A stretch of 64,000 nt of DNA from Streptomyces cinerochromogenes (GTDB lineage Bacteria > Actinomycetota > Actinomycetes > Streptomycetales > Streptomycetaceae). Position numbers and translations under genes: made by a program. Position 1 is the stretch's first letter; the number at the start of each line of letters is the position of its first letter. The DNA lies in the NCBI RefSeq assembly GCF_014648635.1, contig NZ_BMRM01000005.1, positions 124,001 to 188,000 of the forward strand. Direction: 5' to 3'. The notes below the pieces were generated by a model. That model saw nothing but the letters and a program-made list of their open reading frames with translations, had not been told where the DNA came from and made no database searches. Shown piece after piece: positions 60,550-64,000 of the stretch.

Positions 60550-61293
60550 ATGGCCCGCACCACCCCGCACGATCCCCCGCCCAGCGACGTCCGGCCCCTG
60601 TACGGGCGGATCGCCGCGCTGCTGCTCGACGAACTGCGCGACGGCACCGTTCCGCCGGGCGAACGGCTGCCCGGCGAGCGGCACCTGGCCGCGCGCTACG
60701 GGGTCAGCCGGGAGACCGTCCGCCAGGCGCTGGAGGTGCTGCGCCGCAACGGCCTGGTCGCCACGGACCGGCGGGGCAGCCATGCCACGCTGCCCGGCCG
60801 GCCGGTCGAGACGCCGGAGTCGCTCACCTTCCCGGTGGGCGCCCGGCCTGCGGACCCGTGTGCGGTCGACCGGGCGACGGTGGCCTGGGAGGCGCCGCCG
60901 CCGGAGCACGCCCGGGCGCTCGGGCTGGCCCCGCACCGGCCGACCCTGGTCCACCGCTACCTTTCGGTGACACCGGACGGCCGCTCGCTGCGGACGGCGG
61001 TGACCTCGTTCTCGGCGGTGGTGCTGACCGAGGTGGCGGAGCTGGCCCGGTACCGGGACCGGGCCGACGGGGCGACGCCCGCCCAGCTGCGACGGGCCTA
61101 CGACTGGATGCGCAAGGCCGGGCTGGCCCTGCACCACCGGGACTCCATCACCCAGGTCGGCGACGCCTCCTCGGTACGGGTGACCCGGCGCGTCCACGAC
61201 CAGTACGCCCGCCCGCTGGAGATCACCGACCTGGTGGTGAACGCCGAACAGGACGCGCTGGTCTACGAGTTCACGCTCCCCGCGGCCGGCTGA
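60550..61293 (+). CDS. GntR-family regulator, HutC subfamily (UTRA ligand domain)
   Basis: The 247-residue protein has an N-terminal GntR winged helix: PLYGRIAALLLDELRDGTVPPGERLPGERHLAARYGVSRETVRQALEVLRRNGLVATDRRGSHATL. A UTRA effector domain follows (about 85-245), with PTLVHRYLSVTPDGRSLRTAVTSFSAVVL and RVTRRVHDQYARPLEITDLVVNAEQDALVYEF. ATG 60550 has AGGAGGG six bases upstream. HutC-type regulators sense sugars or amino-sugar phosphates. The dre-like site upstream suggests autoregulation or control by the global DasR. The 3' end overlaps the convergent methyltransferase gene by 23 bp. Confidence 0.9.
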   Translation: MARTTPHDPPPSDVRPLYGRIAALLLDELRDGTVPPGERLPGERHLAARYGVSRETVRQALEVLRRNGLVATDRRGSHATLPGRPVETPESLTFPVGARPADPCAVDRATVAWEAPPPEHARALGLAPHRPTLVHRYLSVTPDGRSLRTAVTSFSAVVLTEVAELARYRDRADGATPAQLRRAYDWMRKAGLALHHRDSITQVGDASSVRVTRRVHDQYARPLEITDLVVNAEQDALVYEFTLPAAG

Positions 61294-62056
61294 CCCCCGC
61301 AGGCGGGGCGCTGACCTCCCTAGGCGGGGCGTCGGCTCGGCGGGCCACCACCAGCCGGGCGCGCGGGCTGCCGTCGGCTCGCCGCCCGAACCCGGGCAGG
61401 ACACCCAGCTCGACCGTCAGGCCGGCGCGCTCCAACTCGCCCAGCACGGTGCCGAGTCGGAACGCCCGGTAGTACATGACGAACGGCGGACGCCACAGCG
61501 CGTTGCGCACCCGCATCACCGTGTCGAAGCCCCACAGCAGCCAGAAGCCGGGGCGGGCCGGGCGGGGCGGCGCGAACACCGGGAAGGCGAACCGGCCGCC
61601 CGGCCGCAGCACCGAGCGGACCTGGGTGAACAGGCCGGGCAGTTCCCGCGGCAGGAAGTGGCCGAACGCCCCGAAGGAGACGACGAGATCGAAAGCGGCC
61701 GTGAACGGCAGGGCCCGGGCGTCGCCGCGCACCCAGGCGATCCCGGGCCCGTCCGCGGGCCGCACCCGTCGCCGGGCGATGTCGAGCATGCCGGCGCTGA
61801 AGTCGACCCCGGTGACACCGCGGCGGCACAGTCCGGTCAGCACCCGTGTCCCGGCGCCGGTGCCGCAGCACAGGTCGAGCCCCTCCTCGAAGGGGCCGAG
61901 CGGCGCCAGCGCCTCGGCCACGGAGTCGAGCACGGCGTCGGGTGTCCGGAAGGGGGTGTGGTCGAACTTCGGCGCGAGCAGGTCGTAGCCGTGCTCGACG
62001 GACGACAGGGCCTGCACGGCGAGTTCGCGGAGCGTGGGGCCTTCGGGACCGAACAT
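61271..62056 (-). CDS. SAM-dependent methyltransferase
   Basis: The 261-residue class I methyltransferase has EEGLDLCCGTGAGTRVLTGLCRRGVTGVDFSAGMLDIARRRV (SAM motif I and post I), WVRGDARALPFTAAFDLVVSFGAFGHFLPRELPGLFTQVRSVLRPGGRFAFPVF (motifs II/III) and a hydrophobic C-terminal half. It resembles small-molecule methyltransferases of the UbiE/COQ5-like type, and the substrate is unknown. ATG 62056 is used. Convergent overlap with the GntR gene could allow mutual interference. Confidence 0.87.
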   Translation of the reverse strand: MFGPEGPTLRELAVQALSSVEHGYDLLAPKFDHTPFRTPDAVLDSVAEALAPLGPFEEGLDLCCGTGAGTRVLTGLCRRGVTGVDFSAGMLDIARRRVRPADGPGIAWVRGDARALPFTAAFDLVVSFGAFGHFLPRELPGLFTQVRSVLRPGGRFAFPVFAPPRPARPGFWLLWGFDTVMRVRNALWRPPFVMYYRAFRLGTVLGELERAGLTVELGVLPGFGRRADGSPRARLVVARRADAPPREVSAPPAGVSRPRGA

Positions 62057-62130
62057 GGCGCCAGCCTATGCCGCAGGCCGGTGCGGCGGCAGGGGCGGCG
62101 GGCCCGCTGCGGCGGTCCCGGCCGCGCTCC

Positions 62131-62616
62131 TCAGCCGAAGGTGTCGTGGCACAGCTTCACGATTCCGGGCGCGGCCACGCCGTCCGCCTGCCGGCACAGC
62201 GCGCGCATCTGGTCCGTGGGGGGCTTCCGGGGGGCCGGGCGGGGGCGCGGGGCCGGGCGTCGCGCGGGGGGCCTGCGCTCCGGGCGGGGGTGTCGCGCCG
62301 GCGGGGCGGCGGCCCGGCGCGGCGGAGCGGACACCGGTGCGCGGCCGGGGCCGGGGTTCCGCCTCGGCGCGGCGGCCGGCCCGGGCCGGTTCCGGTGGGC
62401 GTGGCCGGTGCGTACCAGTGCCGCCTTCCCGGACGGCTCCCTCAGCGGCTCCTGGAGGACCGAGGGGCGTACGGCCGTGGCGGGCGCGAGGGACTGCCGG
62501 GGGTGGGCGGCGTCGGGGGCGGGGGCGGAGCTGACGGTGGTGCAGCCGGCGAGGCCCATCAGCGCCGCCGCCAGCAGCGGGAGAAGTCGGCGAGGCACCC
62601 GCCCACTGTGCCGCAC
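62131..62616 (-). CDS. Basic Pro/Arg-rich lipoprotein
   Basis: The roughly 161-residue protein has a lipoprotein signal (RRLLPLLAAALMGLAGC, lipobox LAGC) and a long disordered Pro/Ala/Arg-rich region. A short conserved-looking end follows, TDQMRALCRQADGVAAPGIVKLCHDTFG, with two cysteines. A short Cys-containing C-terminal module like this occurs in several Streptomyces lipoproteins of unknown function. The start could be GTG 62616 or GTG 62598, and ribosome sites do not decide. Confidence 0.65.
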   Translation of the reverse strand: MRHSGRVPRRLLPLLAAALMGLAGCTTVSSAPAPDAAHPRQSLAPATAVRPSVLQEPLREPSGKAALVRTGHAHRNRPGPAAAPRRNPGPGRAPVSAPPRRAAAPPARHPRPERRPPARRPAPRPRPAPRKPPTDQMRALCRQADGVAAPGIVKLCHDTFG

Positions 62617-62721
62617 CGCCCCGGCTCACGGCCCGCGCCGCCGGATATCACCACCCCCATGGGCGATCGGCCGGTACGGCGGGTTACGGCACCGGACCCG
62701 CCCCGCCCGTGCCGTGCGGAT

Positions 62722-63684
62722 TCAGCCCTGCAACCGGCGCAGCGTGGCCTTCGCGTCGGTCTTCAGCCAGTCGGTGACGTCGGTGAGCGCGGGCGGGTCC
62801 TTGTCCTCGTCGTAGGAGGTGAGGTAGGTGCTGTAGCTCATGGTGTACGTCATCCAGCCGTCGCGGACGGCGAGCGTGGCGTAACGCGAGCCGCTGGAGG
62901 AGCCGTTGGTGGTGTCCTGGCTGACCAGGTAGGCCTCGTCGCCGATGCCCTCGACCGGGTCGACGTCGTAACCCGTGTGGCTCTCCCCGTAGTTCTTCCA
63001 GGTGGCGGTGAACTCCGGCCCGGGTTCGGTCTTCTTGTGCAGGTCCAGCTGGAGGGTCAGGTAGGCGTCCGCGTACGACGAGCCGGGCTTCTTCAGGCTC
63101 AGGCTGCAGTAACTCTCGTCCAGCGCCCCGTCCTTGAGGGCGTTGTGGGTCGGTGAGGAGTCGTTCTCGGTGTACTCGTCCTTGAAGGAGGAGTAGTCGG
63201 CACCGGAGCACAGGTTGGAGGGCGCCGAGTAGCCGCGCAGGTCCGCGCTGTCGCCCTTCCCTCCGACGAGGAAGACACCGGCCGCCCAGGCGGCGGACGC
63301 CACCACCGCGCCGACGGCCGCCCACAGCACCGCCCGGCCGGCTCCTCCGCCGCCGGCCGGGGGCGGGGGCGGCACGGGTCCGTAGGGCGACTGCACGTAG
63401 GGGTTCCCAGGCTGCGGCTGACCCGGGAGTCCCGGCTGCCCCGGGAGTCCTGGCTGTCCCGGAGCCGGCTGCCCCGGCAGTCCCGGCTGACCCGGCGCGG
63501 GGTGGCCGACCAGCGTGGGCTGGGCGTAGAAGGCTCCCGGCGGGGGTGACTGCGGGTTCGGGTACGGGTAGGCCGTCGGCTGCGGCGGCACGGCCGGCTG
63601 CGGCGCGGGCGGCTGCGGCGCGGGCGGCTGGGGCTGCTGCGCGGGCTGGTCGGCCGGCTGCGGGGGCTGCGGTGGCGTGGACAT
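62722..63684 (-). CDS. Membrane protein with Pro/Gln-rich cytoplasmic domain and extracellular domain
   Basis: The 320-residue protein has a disordered N-terminal region with PQPPAPQ and PGQPGLPGQP repeats (about 1-115), one membrane helix (AVLWAAVGAVVASAAWAAGVFLVGG) and a folded extracellular domain (about 145-320). That domain has Cys in NLCSGADYSSF and ESYCSLSLKKPG, and DEAYLVSQDTTN. Pro-rich N termini of this kind are common in actinobacterial membrane proteins. TACTAT on the minus strand lies nine bases before ATG 63684, and no ribosome site is present, so the mRNA is probably nearly leaderless. Function unknown. Confidence 0.8.
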   Translation of the reverse strand: MSTPPQPPQPADQPAQQPQPPAPQPPAPQPAVPPQPTAYPYPNPQSPPPGAFYAQPTLVGHPAPGQPGLPGQPAPGQPGLPGQPGLPGQPQPGNPYVQSPYGPVPPPPPAGGGGAGRAVLWAAVGAVVASAAWAAGVFLVGGKGDSADLRGYSAPSNLCSGADYSSFKDEYTENDSSPTHNALKDGALDESYCSLSLKKPGSSYADAYLTLQLDLHKKTEPGPEFTATWKNYGESHTGYDVDPVEGIGDEAYLVSQDTTNGSSSGSRYATLAVRDGWMTYTMSYSTYLTSYDEDKDPPALTDVTDWLKTDAKATLRRLQG

Positions 63685-63711
63685 GTCGTGAAGATAGTAC
63701 AAGGTTGGCGG

Positions 63712-64000
63712 TCAAGTCCCCCGACGTCCGGGATCGTTACGGTCTGCGGACTTCTGCTCCGGTCCGAGCCGCACCGGCAGGCTCCGTACGCTGTTGCCGA
63801 CGAACCCCGCGTGCGGCGCCAGATCGGCTTCGGGCACGGCGAGTCCGAGCGCCGGGAAGCGGGTGAACAGCCGCTCCAGCGCGACCGTGGCCTCCAGCCG
63901 GGCCAAGGGTGCGCCCAGGCAGTAGTGGGCGCCGTGGCCGAGGGACAGGTGACGCACGGCACCGGGCCGGGCGGGGCGGGTGAGGTCGAAGCGGTCGGCG
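63712..64000 (-). CDS. Cytochrome P450, C-terminal fragment
   Basis: The frame enters from the right edge and ends at 63712. The 95 visible residues contain the haem-binding loop HLSLGHGAHYCLGAPLARLEATVALERLF, with the axial Cys in YCLG. FPALGLAVPEADLAPHAGFVGNSVRSLPVRLG follows, the classic end of actinobacterial class I P450s (CYP105/107-like). Redox partners and the substrate-binding part lie outside. A biosynthetic or catabolic cluster may therefore continue beyond the window. Confidence 0.92.
   Translation of the reverse strand, partial: ADRFDLTRPARPGAVRHLSLGHGAHYCLGAPLARLEATVALERLFTRFPALGLAVPEADLAPHAGFVGNSVRSLPVRLGPEQKSADRNDPGRRGT

Overview
The window reads as a piece of a Streptomyces (or close relative) chromosome. 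The DNA is very GC-rich, third codon positions are almost always G or C, GTG and TTG starts are common, and the gene content is typical of the genus: an ECF41 sigma factor, SpoIIE-type and STAS/ANTAR/GAF signalling proteins, twin-arginine and lipoprotein exports, a GH75 chitosanase, a DUF3040 protein and a Rv1733c-like membrane protein. No tRNA, rRNA, CRISPR array, insertion sequence or prophage was seen.

Region 1 (1-20 kb) is mostly lipid and small-acid metabolism. It holds a PaaK-like ligase behind a perfect TetR-type inverted repeat, an ArsR regulator, an F420-type LLM oxidoreductase, two acyl-CoA synthetases, a penicillin-acylase-family enzyme, a nitronate monooxygenase, a Tat-exported serine hydrolase, a phytoene-desaturase-like flavoenzyme, an MpaB-type oxygenase, a CBS protein with a PP2C phosphatase, and an acyl-CoA dehydrogenase. 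Region 2 (20-23.3 kb) is stress and signalling: a small membrane protein behind a sigma-B-like promoter, a STAS-ANTAR-GAF protein that runs into a frameshifted small gene, and a second STAS protein.

Region 3 (23.3-37.5 kb) is the centrepiece. It is a 12-gene minus-strand cluster that encodes the whole route from sedoheptulose 7-phosphate to ADP-D-glycero-beta-D-manno-heptose (gmhA, hldE, gmhB). It also has two GT9 heptosyltransferase-type genes, three GT2 and two GT4-type glycosyltransferases, an O-carbamoyltransferase and a UDP-glucuronate-decarboxylase-like SDR. A pyruvyltransferase-family gene diverges from it. Seven consecutive gene junctions are 4-bp start/stop overlaps, so the core should be one translationally coupled unit. 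In a Gram-positive without LPS this points to a heptose-containing, possibly carbamoylated and pyruvylated, glycan or glycoside.

Region 4 (37.6-49 kb) has a hemerythrin protein with a clear terminator, the PTS-type dihydroxyacetone kinase operon dhaKLM, a secreted GH75 chitosanase divergent from a three-FN3 lipoprotein, and a fadH-padR operon divergent from a tautomerase gene across two strong palindromes. Region 5 (49-56 kb) has a PAS-PAS-GAF-SpoIIE phosphatase, an ECF41 sigma factor with a recognisable autoregulatory promoter and a decayed flavoprotein partner, a PrmC-like methyltransferase, and a MarR regulator/membrane protein pair with a textbook operator. It ends with an uncharacterised 32-residue peptide gene coupled to a GNAT gene. 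Region 6 (56-64 kb) has a sulfite-oxidase-like molybdoenzyme with a flavin reductase, a CE7 esterase, a GntR/HutC regulator behind a dre-like site, a methyltransferase, cell-envelope proteins and the 3' end of a cytochrome P450.

A recurrent oddity is short tandem repeats that lie at gene ends or starts and often include the stop or start codon.
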